Position numbers and translations under genes: made by a program. From JACCTU01 sp963769665 (lineage in GTDB: Bacteria > Actinomycetota > Thermoleophilia > Gaiellales > Gaiellaceae): a stretch of DNA of 64,000 nucleotides. Position 1 is the first letter of the stretch. Each line of letters begins with the position of its first letter. This document shows, piece by piece, positions 34,536-43,410 of this stretch. The DNA is taken from NCBI GenBank assembly GCA_963769665.1, contig CAVYMQ010000003.1, positions 992,001-1,056,000 of the forward strand, written 5' to 3'. The notes beneath the pieces are model-generated. The model saw only the letters and a program-made list of their open reading frames with translations, was not told where the DNA came from and did not search any database.

Positions 34536-36023
34536 TTGGCTTCGATCCCGTCACGGATCGCTCCGCTGGCGGCAGCCTCGGCGTTGTTCGCGTGCCTGCT
34601 CTGCGCGTGCGCCGGGGGTGGCGACAAGGCGGTCTGGCAGCTGCCGAACAGCGATCTCGAGGGTACGCGTGCGGCTGCCGGGTCGACGATCGACGCAGGC
34701 AACGTCGCGCGCTTGGAGGAGCGCTGGCGCTTCGCGTTCACCGCGCAGCCGACCTTCTCGGGCATCTTCGCGTCGACCCCCGTCGCCGACGCCGACACCG
34801 TCTATGTACAGGACCTGCGGAGCAACGTCTTCGCGCTCGACCGGTCGAGCGGCGCGCTCCGGTGGACGCGGCGCTACCACGCACGAAACGACGGCCCGAA
34901 CGGGCTCGCTGTGACGAGCGACGGCGTCTACGGCGCGACGGACTCCGACGCGTTCCGCCTCGATCCCGACACCGGCGAGGAGCGTTGGCGTCGGCACATT
35001 ACGGGTGCGAGCGAGCAGTTCATCGCCATCGCACCGGTGGTGTGGGAGGACATCGTGTTCGTCAGCACGCTCGGCTTCCCACCGACGGGACGAGGTGCGA
35101 TCTACGCGCTCGACGCGGCGTCGGGCGCGGTGCGCTGGAAGTTCGTGACGGTCAAGGAGCCGTGGCAGTTTCCGCTCGAGGCAGGTGGTGGCGGGGCGTG
35201 GAATCCGGTCTCGGTCGACTCGCAGGGTCGGCTCTACGCGGGCAACTCGAATCCCGGGCCGTGGGGCGGTACGCCGGAGCGGCCGAACGGCGGGATCTTT
35301 CCCGGGCCCGTGCTGTACACCGACTCGCTCCTCGTGCTCGATGCGCGCACAGGGCAGTTGCTCTGGTACGACCAGGTGACGCCGCACGACGTCCGGGACT
35401 ACGACTTCCACGCGACCCCGATTCTCGCGACGCTCGACGGACTCGACGTCGTGTTCGGCGCGGGCAAGGCCGGACGCGTGATCTCATGGGACCGCGGAAC
35501 CCGCCGTCGCCGCTGGACCACGTCAGTCGGGCTGCACCGGAACGACGTCGGTCCGCTGCCGCGGCGCAGAGTGACGGTCTGCCCGGGTCTGCTCGGCGGC
35601 GTCGAGACGCCGATGGCCTACGCGGACGGGCAGCTCTTCGTTCCGGTCGTGGACCTGTGCGGTTGGGGGAGCGCGATCGATCGCCAGGAGCTCACCGAGC
35701 TCGACCCGACGGAAGGGCGCGGCCGGCTCGCGGCCCTCGACGCACGGACCGGCAGGACGCTCTGGGAGCGACGCCTCCCCTCCCCGAACTTCGGGTGCGC
35801 CACGGTGTCGAACGACGTCGTCTTCACGTCGACCTACGCCGGAACGGTGTACGCGTTCGCGGTCGAGGACGGGGAGCTCCTGTGGCGCGGGCGGCTTGCC
35901 GCCGGCGTGAACGCCTGCCCCGCGGTCATCGGCGACCTGCTGCTGATCGGCGGGGGGATCCGGCTGCCGGGTAGGCCCGGCGGGCCAACCGAGCTGGTCG
36001 CATTTCGCATTCGAAACAATTGA
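34536..36023 (+). CDS. PQQ-binding propeller dehydrogenase, probable lipoprotein
   Basis: The product (495 residues, TTG start) has a hydrophobic leader ending ACLLCACAGGGDK, a plausible lipobox (L-C-A-C). The mature protein is a single PQQ propeller with blades ALDRSSGALRWTRR, RLDPDTGEERWRR, ALDAASGAVRWKF, VLDARTGQLLWYDQ and VFGAGKAGRVISWDR. The motif TPHDVRDYDFHATPIL matches the catalytic-site loop of quinoprotein alcohol dehydrogenases. After the putative catalytic Asp the second residue is Arg (LDARTG), not Asp. It is shorter than the other two PQQ enzymes and has no heme domain. Confidence 0.82.
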   Translation: MASIPSRIAPLAAASALFACLLCACAGGGDKAVWQLPNSDLEGTRAAAGSTIDAGNVARLEERWRFAFTAQPTFSGIFASTPVADADTVYVQDLRSNVFALDRSSGALRWTRRYHARNDGPNGLAVTSDGVYGATDSDAFRLDPDTGEERWRRHITGASEQFIAIAPVVWEDIVFVSTLGFPPTGRGAIYALDAASGAVRWKFVTVKEPWQFPLEAGGGGAWNPVSVDSQGRLYAGNSNPGPWGGTPERPNGGIFPGPVLYTDSLLVLDARTGQLLWYDQVTPHDVRDYDFHATPILATLDGLDVVFGAGKAGRVISWDRGTRRRRWTTSVGLHRNDVGPLPRRRVTVCPGLLGGVETPMAYADGQLFVPVVDLCGWGSAIDRQELTELDPTEGRGRLAALDARTGRTLWERRLPSPNFGCATVSNDVVFTSTYAGTVYAFAVEDGELLWRGRLAAGVNACPAVIGDLLLIGGGIRLPGRPGGPTELVAFRIRNN

Positions 36024-36081
36024 AACTACGCGCCGAGAGTGGGATAGTGAAGGCTCGGTATCTGACCCGAGGGGGCTAAAT

Positions 36082-38073
36082 TTGCGCCGCGCTGTTTTTC
36101 CCGTGATTCTCGTCCTGGGGCTCACTGCCCTGGGGCTTCTGGCAGCAGGGGGTGGAGCGACGTCCTCAGCACCGCAGAAAGCGAGTGCCGTGTCGCCCGC
36201 CTACACAGCTGCGCAGCTGAACGCGTATCCAGCCGACAACTGGATCACACCGGGCGGTGACCTGAAGAACAGTCGCTACTCGACGCTGACGCAGATCACG
36301 CAGGCCAACGTCGGAACACTCAAGGAGGCTTGGAAGATCAGCCTCGGAATCTGTCCGCAGCGGGACACGACGTGTGGCTCCAACGAAGCCAATGCGGTCG
36401 TCGTCGACGGCGTGTACTACCTGCCCACGGGCAAGGGCCACGTCTTCGCGCTCGACGCAACGACAGGCAAGGAGCTGTGGAGGTACACGCCGACCTTCGA
36501 CGGCGGCGTTCCCGGCGGCGGCCTCGCCACCGGCCCCTACAACATCGGCACCGGCGGCCGGAACTCCGGCGTCGCGGTCGGCGAGGGCAAGGTCTTCCTC
36601 GGTCGGCGCGACGGCTACCTGATCGCACTCGACCAGCAGACCGGCGCCCAGGTCTGGAAGTCGGAGGTCATCCCGTGGCGGAAGGGCGGACGGCTCGTTG
36701 CCCATCCGATCTACTTCGACGGGATCATCCTGATCGGCACCAGCGGCGGCGACAGCTACGTCCGCAACGACATGCAGGCGTTCGACGCCACGACCGGTAC
36801 CCAGGTCTGGCACTGGAACATCGTCCCGTCGCCCGGTCAGCCCGGCGCGAACTCATGGGCTCCCGGCGAGTACCACTACGGCGGCGGCGCGATGTGGAAC
36901 AGCGGTGCGGTCGACGTCAAGAACAGGCTGGTGGTCATCGGCACCGGCAACCCGGTCCCGTGGAACTCACGCGGCCCCGGCATGAACCTCTGGACATCCT
37001 CGCTCGTCGCGCTCGACGTCTACACCGGCGTGTTCAAGTGGGGCTTCCAGACCGTCCACCACGACAACTGGGACTCGGATCTTCCCCAGTCGCCGCTCCT
37101 GGTCGACGAGCCCTACAGCCTGACCACGTCCAAGGTGGTCAAGGTCAAGGTCAAGGTCCGGGTGAACGGCAAGCTGGTCACCCGCACCCGCAACAAGACC
37201 GTCAAGACGACCTTCAAGAGCAACGAGGCAGTCTCGATGCTCTCGAAGTTCGGCTGGAACTTCCTCCTCGACCGGAAGACCGGCAAGCCGCTGATCTCGA
37301 CGCCCGAGGTGAAGGTCCCGACCATGCCCAACATGCCCGACGTGAACGCATGGCCGACCCAGCCGATCCCGGCAGGGATGAACATCCTCGACTTCCCGAG
37401 GATGCCGAACGGCCAGGGCAGGCTGTGCGCGAACGCCCAGCCGACGTGGGAAGGCAACGCGCCGAACGGCAAGCCGTTCAAGCTCGGATGCATGTTCGAT
37501 CCGTACGGGACGGAGGAGTTCGTCGTCGTGCCGTTCGAGAACGTGGAGTGGGGCCCGTCCGCGTACAACCCGACACTGCACTCGGTCGTCGCGTGCGCCG
37601 TCGGAACGCGGACACGCGCCTTCGCTCAGGTCCCGAAGGCGTCGCAGACGCTCGTTCCGGGCGTCAGCGGTGTCGGCGTCCTCGGGCGGACCAGCCCGAC
37701 GACGACGCACACCGGCACCCTGACGGCGTTCGACGTCCGCACGAACAAGCGGATCTGGCACACGGTCTGGGATGCCCCCTGCATCGGCGGGTTCACGAAC
37801 ACCGCCTCGAACATCTCGTTCATCGGGACGACCGGCGGCAAGACCGGCAAGGGCTCGCTGCAGGCGCTCAACACGGCGACCGGAGCGGTGCTCTGGGAAT
37901 CGCCGAAGATGGACGCGATGGCGACAGCACCGCCGGTGACCTACTCGGTCGGCGGTAAGCAGTACGTCTCGATCCTGGTCGGCGGACAAAACCGCGACGA
38001 TCCGACGGGAGGCGTTTGCGCGCCGGCCCCGTGCGGACGTGGCGACTACATCTACACCTACGCACTGCCGTAA
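36082..38073 (+). CDS. secreted PQQ-dependent alcohol dehydrogenase
   Basis: The product (663 residues, TTG start with GAGGGGG seven bases upstream) has a signal peptide (FPVILVLGLTALGLLAAGGG) and a full quinoprotein propeller: ALDATTGKELWRYTP, ALDQQTGAQVWKSEV, AFDATTGTQVWHWN, ALDVYTGVFKWGFQ, AFDVRTNKRIWHTVW, ALNTATGAVLWESP. The loop TVHHDNWDSDLPQSPLLV is the catalytic-site region. The residue two after the putative catalytic Asp is Tyr (LDVYTG), so it is not the D-x-D lanthanide type by eye. Residues about 350-380 carry an unusual Lys/Val-rich strand pair. A Cys pair (GICPQRDTTCG) lies in blade one. It is followed by a strong terminator and the double cupredoxin. Confidence 0.88.
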   Translation: MRRAVFPVILVLGLTALGLLAAGGGATSSAPQKASAVSPAYTAAQLNAYPADNWITPGGDLKNSRYSTLTQITQANVGTLKEAWKISLGICPQRDTTCGSNEANAVVVDGVYYLPTGKGHVFALDATTGKELWRYTPTFDGGVPGGGLATGPYNIGTGGRNSGVAVGEGKVFLGRRDGYLIALDQQTGAQVWKSEVIPWRKGGRLVAHPIYFDGIILIGTSGGDSYVRNDMQAFDATTGTQVWHWNIVPSPGQPGANSWAPGEYHYGGGAMWNSGAVDVKNRLVVIGTGNPVPWNSRGPGMNLWTSSLVALDVYTGVFKWGFQTVHHDNWDSDLPQSPLLVDEPYSLTTSKVVKVKVKVRVNGKLVTRTRNKTVKTTFKSNEAVSMLSKFGWNFLLDRKTGKPLISTPEVKVPTMPNMPDVNAWPTQPIPAGMNILDFPRMPNGQGRLCANAQPTWEGNAPNGKPFKLGCMFDPYGTEEFVVVPFENVEWGPSAYNPTLHSVVACAVGTRTRAFAQVPKASQTLVPGVSGVGVLGRTSPTTTHTGTLTAFDVRTNKRIWHTVWDAPCIGGFTNTASNISFIGTTGGKTGKGSLQALNTATGAVLWESPKMDAMATAPPVTYSVGGKQYVSILVGGQNRDDPTGGVCAPAPCGRGDYIYTYALP

Positions 38074-38083
38074 CTGACAGCTC

Positions 38084-38114
38084 GTGGTGGCGGCCGCCGA
38101 GCGGCCGCCACCAC
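38084..38114. terminator. 13-bp perfect hairpin, loop CCGAG
   Basis: GTGGTGGCGGCCG pairs with CGGCCGCCACCAC ten bases after the PQQ dehydrogenase stop. GGCCTTTAC follows. A clear Rho-independent-like terminator. Confidence 0.7.
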
Positions 38115-38212
38115 GGCCTTTACATCTGTTTGCGCGCGCACGAACCGGTGCTAACCTGCCTCCGGCTCGAGTCCGAGCGGAGCGACACTTTCGAGAGGGG
38201 TTGTTCGTACAG

Positions 38213-38956
38213 ATGCGACGGGTCATTGGGGTTTGTGTGCTGGCGGTCCTGGCGGTCGCCGGCTTCGCCACAGGGAGCTTCGCCAAGGGCACCGACGCCG
38301 CCGCGGCGCCGCAGCGCTCCGAGGCGACTTCTCGGATCACGGTCACCATGACCGAGTTCAAGTTCAAGCTTTCGAAGACGCGGATCCCGGCGACCGGGAC
38401 CGTGATCTTCACCGTGATCAACCGCGGCAAGATCGCGCACGACTTCAAGATCGCCGGCAAGAAGACGCCGAACATCCTTCCCGGCAAGCGCGCGACGCTG
38501 CGCGTCGTGATCAAGAAGAAGGGCCGGTATGCGTATGTCTGCACCCTCCTCGGTCACGCGACTGCCGGCATGAAGGGCACGCTCGCAGTGGGCGTCGCGG
38601 CCGGGACGACCACCACGGCGACGACGACCACGGCGACCACGACGACCACCACGACGACGACGCCGACCGGAACGGTTGGGAACGTCGCTTCGACGATCGC
38701 TGTCGGCATGTTCGAGTACCGCTTCGACCTGGCCCCGACCACGGTGCCGTCTGGCCCCGTCACGTTCGTGATCACAAACCGTGGCCAAGAAGTGCACAAC
38801 TTCAGCATCTCGAGCGTCAAGAACGGGGCGTTCCTGAACCCCGGCGGCGCGGAGACCTGGACGGTCGGCCTTCCGGCGGGGCGCTACGACCTCGTCTGCG
38901 ACGTGCCCTTCCACATCGGAGCGGGCATGGTCGGCACTCTGGTCGTCAGTCCGTAG
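38213..38956 (+). CDS. secreted two-domain cupredoxin
   Basis: The product (247 residues, ATG 38213, GAGAGGGG about 12 bases upstream) has a signal peptide (VIGVCVLAVLAVAGFATGSF) and two blue-copper domains. Domain 1 (about 40-125): His in IAHDFKIAG and YVCTLLGHATAGMKG. A Thr-rich linker of about 25 residues follows, a likely glycosylation segment. Domain 2 (about 155-247): His in EVHNFSISS and LVCDVPFHIGAGMVG. Both keep the full Cys-His-Met set. It could carry electrons between the PQQ dehydrogenases and the respiratory chain. It is a separate transcript, bracketed by two terminators. Confidence 0.9.
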   Translation: MRRVIGVCVLAVLAVAGFATGSFAKGTDAAAAPQRSEATSRITVTMTEFKFKLSKTRIPATGTVIFTVINRGKIAHDFKIAGKKTPNILPGKRATLRVVIKKKGRYAYVCTLLGHATAGMKGTLAVGVAAGTTTTATTTTATTTTTTTTTPTGTVGNVASTIAVGMFEYRFDLAPTTVPSGPVTFVITNRGQEVHNFSISSVKNGAFLNPGGAETWTVGLPAGRYDLVCDVPFHIGAGMVGTLVVSP

Positions 38957-38973
38957 CGAACGATCCAAGCGCC

Positions 38974-39003
38974 GGGCAGGGCCGCTTCGCCGCGGCCCTG
39001 CCC
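38974..39003. terminator. 12-bp perfect hairpin, loop TTCGCC
   Basis: GGGCAGGGCCGC pairs with GCGGCCCTGCCC 17 bases after the double-cupredoxin stop. Confidence 0.7.
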
Positions 39004-39009
39004 GGGCGC

Positions 39010-39343
39010 GTCGGCGGCTGGTGGCTGGCACGCAGAGGCCCGGAACGTCGGGCTCACATGTACACGCGCTACGGCGGCTACAGCAGCGTGTTCCCGACCG
39101 GCCGGCTACACGACGTCCGTCGACTTCTATCTCGACACGGCGGACTCGCCGGTCGGCTCCGACATCCGCTTCGACTGGAGCTCGGCGATCAGCACTCCGG
39201 CTGGCACGCACCGCCGCGACTTCGTCTTCAGCGTCGGAACCAACGGCAGCGGCGGCTTCGTGGTGAGTGCCAGCAACAACACCCCGGGCTGGCCGGCCAA
39301 TCCTGGCCGTGACCCGTTCCAGGTTACGAACACCGGCAACTAG
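39010..39343 (+). pseudogene. frameshifted remnant of a secreted beta-domain protein
   Basis: Two frames must be joined to read a plausible protein: TRYGGYSSVFPTG in one frame, then after one extra base near 39104 the sequence GYTTSVDFYLDTADSPVGSD and IRFDWSSAISTPAGTHRRDF, ending at TAG 39341-39343. The pattern resembles a secreted protein family of unknown function often seen in actinobacteria and chloroflexi. There is no start codon with a signal peptide, so the 5' end is missing as well. I judge it a decayed gene fragment. Confidence 0.55.
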
Positions 39344-39351
39344 ACGCATCT

Positions 39352-39963
39352 CTAACGGGCTGATGGGTGGAGGAGCGGCACGAGCCGCTCCTCCCAGCCC
39401 TTCCGCAACACGGCGACGAGCGAGGGCGGCGTGACCACCGTCGCCGCTCGCCCCGCCGGTCGCGCGATCCGCGACGCGTACCCCGCCGGGGACCAGGCCA
39501 GCAGGTGCGTCCCGAGCACGAGCCGTGGCGCGCCTTCGTGGAGGACGAACACGCCGTCGGGGAGGTCGTCGAGCGCGGCTTCGTGGTGGGGCGCGAGCCG
39601 CTCGCCGTGGAGTTGCGCGTCGATCGCGTCCGCGCCGACCTGGGCGGGATGACGTTCCCGCCAGATCTCGCCGAAGCGGACGTAGTCCTCTCGCCGGCAG
39701 AGCGCACAGGGGCGATGACCGGCGGCGAACGCCGTCGCCTCGTCCAGGAAGAAGAGCTCGGTGAAGCGTCCGGGCTGCAGCAGCGGGCTGCGTTGCCAGC
39801 CGCGGAACTCGAGCCGGCATGCGATCCAGCGCCTCCCGTTGTAGCGGCGGCGGATCCGCCCTTCGTCGTCGTGGAGGCAGCCGCGATTCCCGTAGACCAG
39901 GCCGCGCGCGGGGTCTGAGACCAGCTCGCCGAGCGGAGTGACCCGGTTCTGAAGCGGCATCAA
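39352..39963 (-). CDS. conserved hypothetical protein with Cys-x2-Cys motif
   Basis: The product (203 residues, ATG start) is soluble and Arg-rich. It has a central GHRPCALCRREDYVRFGEIW motif resembling a half zinc finger or HNH-like knuckle and a Trp-rich N-terminal half (RRRYNGRRWIACRLEFRGWQ). I recall similar hypothetical proteins in actinobacteria, but no function. It is divergent from the TPR-cyclase gene. Confidence 0.7.
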   Translation of the reverse strand: MMPLQNRVTPLGELVSDPARGLVYGNRGCLHDDEGRIRRRYNGRRWIACRLEFRGWQRSPLLQPGRFTELFFLDEATAFAAGHRPCALCRREDYVRFGEIWRERHPAQVGADAIDAQLHGERLAPHHEAALDDLPDGVFVLHEGAPRLVLGTHLLAWSPAGYASRIARPAGRAATVVTPPSLVAVLRKGWEERLVPLLHPSAR

Positions 39964-40035
39964 GGGATCATCGCGAACCGGGAATCGCCGCCGAAACGTG
40001 GAACAATTGGGTCGCCCGGTTCGTCGAGAGAAGAG

Positions 40036-41976
40036 ATGTCGATGTCCCAGCTCGTGGACGTGGTTCAGACCGCCCGCACCGCCGCGGAGCGCTACGCGTG
40101 GCGGGAGGCGTACGAGGCCTACACGAGCGCGGAATCGGGCGAGCTGACACCTGCCGACCTCGAACGCTTCGCCGAGTCAGCGTGGTGGCGGGGCAGGCCG
40201 GACGAGGCGATCAGCCTCCGTGAGCGTGCATACGGCGGGTTCTCGTCGAGTGGAGACCAGCTCAGCGCCGCGCGGCTCGCCCTCACGCTCGCCGACGATC
40301 ACATGGGTCGAGGGCTCTTCGCCGTCGCCCACGGGTGGTTCGCCAAAGCGGAGCGACTGCTCGAGGGACAGCCGGAATCCGCCGAGCACGGTGTCCTGAT
40401 GCTCATGCGCGGCATCAACGCGCTCTTCGCCGAGGGCGACCTGCCGAGGGCGATCGCGGAGTTCGACCGCGCTGCAGAGATCGGTCTCCGCTTCGGCGAC
40501 CGCGACACGCACGCGTTGGCGCTCGTCGGCAAGGGCCGAGCGCTCGTCAAGTCAGGAGCAGTGGAGGAGGGCCTCGCGCTCCTCGACGAGGCGACCGCCT
40601 CGGCCGTGTGCGGCGAGCTGCGGCCGTTCTCGACCGGGCTCGTCTACTGCATCACGATCAGCTCCTGTCAGGACCTCGGCGACTACCGCCGGGCGGCGGA
40701 ATGGACGGAGGTCGCGAATCGCTGGTGCGACCGGCTCGAGGTCACGGGCTTCCCCGGCGCGTGCCGCATCCATCGAGCGGAGATCATGCGGCTCCGAGGC
40801 GAGTGGCCCCAGGCGGAGGAGCAAGCGATCGCAGCGTGTGAGGAGCTCTACGACTTCGACCGCCACATCACGGCAGGCGGCTACTACGAGATCGGTGAGA
40901 TCCGCCGCCGGCGCGGCGACTTCGCCGCCGCGATGGAGGCGTACTCGAAGGCCGACGAGCTGGGGCGGTCGCCGCAGCCGGGCCTCGCGCTCTTGCGTCT
41001 CGCCGAGGGCAAGGTCGACGGTGCAGTCGCGGCGATCACGCGCGCGCTCGAGGACATCCAGGATCCGCTTTCGCGGCTACGTCGCCTGCCGGCGCAGGTC
41101 GAGATCGCAATCGCGGCCGGCGATCTGAAGACGGCTCGCGCGGCGATGAGCGAGCTCGAAGGCATCGTCGACTCGTACACGATCGGGGGGCGCAGAGCGC
41201 CGGCGTTCGACGCCGCCGTCCATTTCGCATCGGGGCAGATCAAGCTCGCCGAGGGCGACGCGGATGGAGCGGCGGCCTGTCTCAAGCGCGCGCGCGACGA
41301 CTGGCAAGAGGTTGGCGCTCCGTACGAGACGGCGCACGCGCGGCTGCTGCTCGGGCTGGCCTTCCGCCGGCAGGGGAACGAGGAGGCGGCGACCTCCGAG
41401 CTCGAGGCGGCGCTCGCGACGTTCGCGCGCCTCGGTGCGAAGCTGGACGAAGAGAGCGTGAACGAGCGCCTCGGCCGGCTCCAGACGCGCCGAACGTTCG
41501 TCTTCACCGACATCGTCGACTCGACCAAGCTGCTCGAGACACTCGGCAACGAGAAGTGGAAGCGACTGCTCGCCCGCCACGACGAGGTCCTGCGCGAGCG
41601 GATCGTCGACAAGGGCGGCGAGGTCGTCAAGCGCACCGGAGACGGCTTCTTTGCAGCCTTCGACAACCCGAAGGCAGCAGTCGAGGCCGCGGTTGCGATC
41701 CAGCGCGCGCTCGACGCCGAGGTCGTCGCACCCGACGTGAGGATCGGCCTGCACACCGGGAGCGGGTTCCACACCGGCTCCGACGCGAGCGACTACGGCG
41801 GCGACGGCGTGCACGTCGCGGCGCGGATCGGCGCCGTCGCACGCGCGGCCGAGATCCTGGCCAGCAGCGAGACGCTCGAAGGGGTCGGCACCGCGTTCCG
41901 TCTCTCCGAACCGCGCACTCAAGCGCTCCAGGGTTTCGACAAGTCGTTCGAGCTCGTTTCCGTCGACTGGCGCTGA
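40036..41976 (+). CDS. TPR-repeat protein with C-terminal class III cyclase
   Basis: The product (646 residues) has about 470 residues of helical TPR-like repeats (AAERYAWREAYEAYTSAES, PRAIAEFDRAAEIGLRFGD, AAAMEAYSKADELGR, AATSELEAALATFARLGA) followed by a class III cyclase domain from about 480: RRTFVFTDIVDSTKLLE, VVKRTGDGFFAAFDNP and RIGLHTGSGF. Both metal Asp residues are present. It probably makes cAMP, with the TPR part as sensor or partner platform. Start at ATG 40036; ATG 40042 is an alternative. Confidence 0.9.
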   Translation: MSMSQLVDVVQTARTAAERYAWREAYEAYTSAESGELTPADLERFAESAWWRGRPDEAISLRERAYGGFSSSGDQLSAARLALTLADDHMGRGLFAVAHGWFAKAERLLEGQPESAEHGVLMLMRGINALFAEGDLPRAIAEFDRAAEIGLRFGDRDTHALALVGKGRALVKSGAVEEGLALLDEATASAVCGELRPFSTGLVYCITISSCQDLGDYRRAAEWTEVANRWCDRLEVTGFPGACRIHRAEIMRLRGEWPQAEEQAIAACEELYDFDRHITAGGYYEIGEIRRRRGDFAAAMEAYSKADELGRSPQPGLALLRLAEGKVDGAVAAITRALEDIQDPLSRLRRLPAQVEIAIAAGDLKTARAAMSELEGIVDSYTIGGRRAPAFDAAVHFASGQIKLAEGDADGAAACLKRARDDWQEVGAPYETAHARLLLGLAFRRQGNEEAATSELEAALATFARLGAKLDEESVNERLGRLQTRRTFVFTDIVDSTKLLETLGNEKWKRLLARHDEVLRERIVDKGGEVVKRTGDGFFAAFDNPKAAVEAAVAIQRALDAEVVAPDVRIGLHTGSGFHTGSDASDYGGDGVHVAARIGAVARAAEILASSETLEGVGTAFRLSEPRTQALQGFDKSFELVSVDWR

Positions 41977-41997
41977 CCGGCGTGAGAAACTAGGGAC

Positions 41998-43380
41998 ATG
42001 ACCGCCATCGCAGACGCCATCGAGATCGACGAGGCCGCCTTCAGGGGCAACGTCGTCCGCCCCGGGAGCTCGGACTACGACGTCCACCGCAAGATCTGGA
42101 ACGGCTCGTTCGACAGACGCCCCGCGGTGATCGTTCGCTGCGCGGGTGTCGCGGACGTGATCGCCGCTGTGAAGTTCGGGCGCGCGAGCGGACTGCCGGT
42201 TGCGGTGCGAAGCGGCGGACACTCCTTCCCGGGCCTGTCGGTCGCCGACGACGCGCTGATGATCGACCTCTCGCCGATGAAGGGCGTGCGCGTCGATCCC
42301 GAGACGCGCACGGCGCGCGTGCAGGCGGGCGTCCTGCTCGGCGAGCTCGACCGGGAGACGCAGGCGTTCGGCCTCGCGGTTCCGTCCGGCATCGTCACGC
42401 ACACCGGTGTCGCAGGTCTCACGCTCGGAGGCGGGATCGGCTGGATCATGCGCAAGCACGGGCTGTCGGTCGACCAGCTCGTCTCGATGGACCTGGTGAC
42501 CGCCGACGGTGAGTTCGTCAAGGCGAGCGCCGCCGAGAACGCTGACCTCTTCTGGGGCCTCCGGGGCGGCGGCGGCAACTTCGGGATCGTCACGGAGTTC
42601 GAGTTCCGCTGCGTGCCGCTTGGAACGCAGGTCCTGGCAGGGCCGATCTTCTGGCCGATGGAGCAGTCCGGCGAGGTCCTGCGGTTCTATCGCGACTGGG
42701 TCGCGGACGCGCCGGACGAGCTGATGACCATCGTCCTCCATCGCAAGGCGCCGCCGCTGCCGTTCGTGCCCGAGGAGCTGCACGGCAAGCCGGTCGTGAT
42801 GGTCGTCCCCTGTTGGGTCGGCGACCCGGACGAGGGGGAGACGTTCATCAAGCCGATGCGCGAGTTCGGCCCGCCGGTCGCGGACGTCTGCATGCTGAAG
42901 CCGTACCTCGCACACCAGGCGATGTTCGACCCGAGCTTCGTGCCGGGCCGTTGGTACTACTTCAAGAGCTGCGACGTCGCCGAGCTGACCGACGAGATCA
43001 TCGACATCACCATGGAGCGCTCGCTCCAGATCAAGTCGCCGCTGACGTCGTTCCCGATCTGGCAGATGGGCGGCGCGGTGAGCCGCGTGGGCGACGACGA
43101 GACTGCGTTCAACGGCCGCACGGCGGCGTTCACGTACAACATCGGCGCGTCGACGGAGACGGGCGAGGGCTTCGACGAAGAGCGCGAGTGGGTCCGAGGC
43201 TTCTGGTCAGCCCTCGAGCCGTGGCACGAAGGCGTCTACGTGAACTTCCTCGGCGACGAGGGCGCTGACCGCGTTCGGCAGGCCTACGGCCCCGAGAAGT
43301 ACGACCGGCTACGCGCGCTGAAGCAGAAGTACGACCCGGACAACTTCTTCCGGATCAACCAGAACATCGCGCCGAGTTGA
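41998..43380 (+). CDS. FAD-linked oxidase (berberine bridge enzyme-like)
   Basis: The product (460 residues) is a VAO/PCMH-fold flavoprotein with a C-terminal BBE segment. VRSGGHSFPGLSVADDALMI holds the His that covalently binds FAD. The position of the second covalent residue (Cys in bicovalent enzymes) is Thr here (HTGVAGLTLGGGIGW), so mono-covalent FAD is expected. The end, YDRLRALKQKYDPDNFFRIN, is the BBE signature. It oxidises alcohols, sugars or similar; substrate unknown. Cytoplasmic, no signal peptide. It begins 21 bases after the TPR-cyclase stop. Confidence 0.92.
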   Translation: MTAIADAIEIDEAAFRGNVVRPGSSDYDVHRKIWNGSFDRRPAVIVRCAGVADVIAAVKFGRASGLPVAVRSGGHSFPGLSVADDALMIDLSPMKGVRVDPETRTARVQAGVLLGELDRETQAFGLAVPSGIVTHTGVAGLTLGGGIGWIMRKHGLSVDQLVSMDLVTADGEFVKASAAENADLFWGLRGGGGNFGIVTEFEFRCVPLGTQVLAGPIFWPMEQSGEVLRFYRDWVADAPDELMTIVLHRKAPPLPFVPEELHGKPVVMVVPCWVGDPDEGETFIKPMREFGPPVADVCMLKPYLAHQAMFDPSFVPGRWYYFKSCDVAELTDEIIDITMERSLQIKSPLTSFPIWQMGGAVSRVGDDETAFNGRTAAFTYNIGASTETGEGFDEEREWVRGFWSALEPWHEGVYVNFLGDEGADRVRQAYGPEKYDRLRALKQKYDPDNFFRINQNIAPS

Positions 43381-43409
43381 GCGAGGGGCCCCGAGCCGGG
43401 GCCCCTCGC
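43381..43409. terminator. 13-bp perfect hairpin, loop AGC
   Basis: GCGAGGGGCCCCG pairs with CGGGGCCCCTCGC immediately after the FAD oxidase stop, followed by TCTTGG. Confidence 0.7.
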
Positions 43410-43410
43410 T

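Noticed and set aside
38605..38670. ACG/ACC-rich microsatellite
   Set aside because: It encodes the in-frame Thr-rich linker between two cupredoxin domains.
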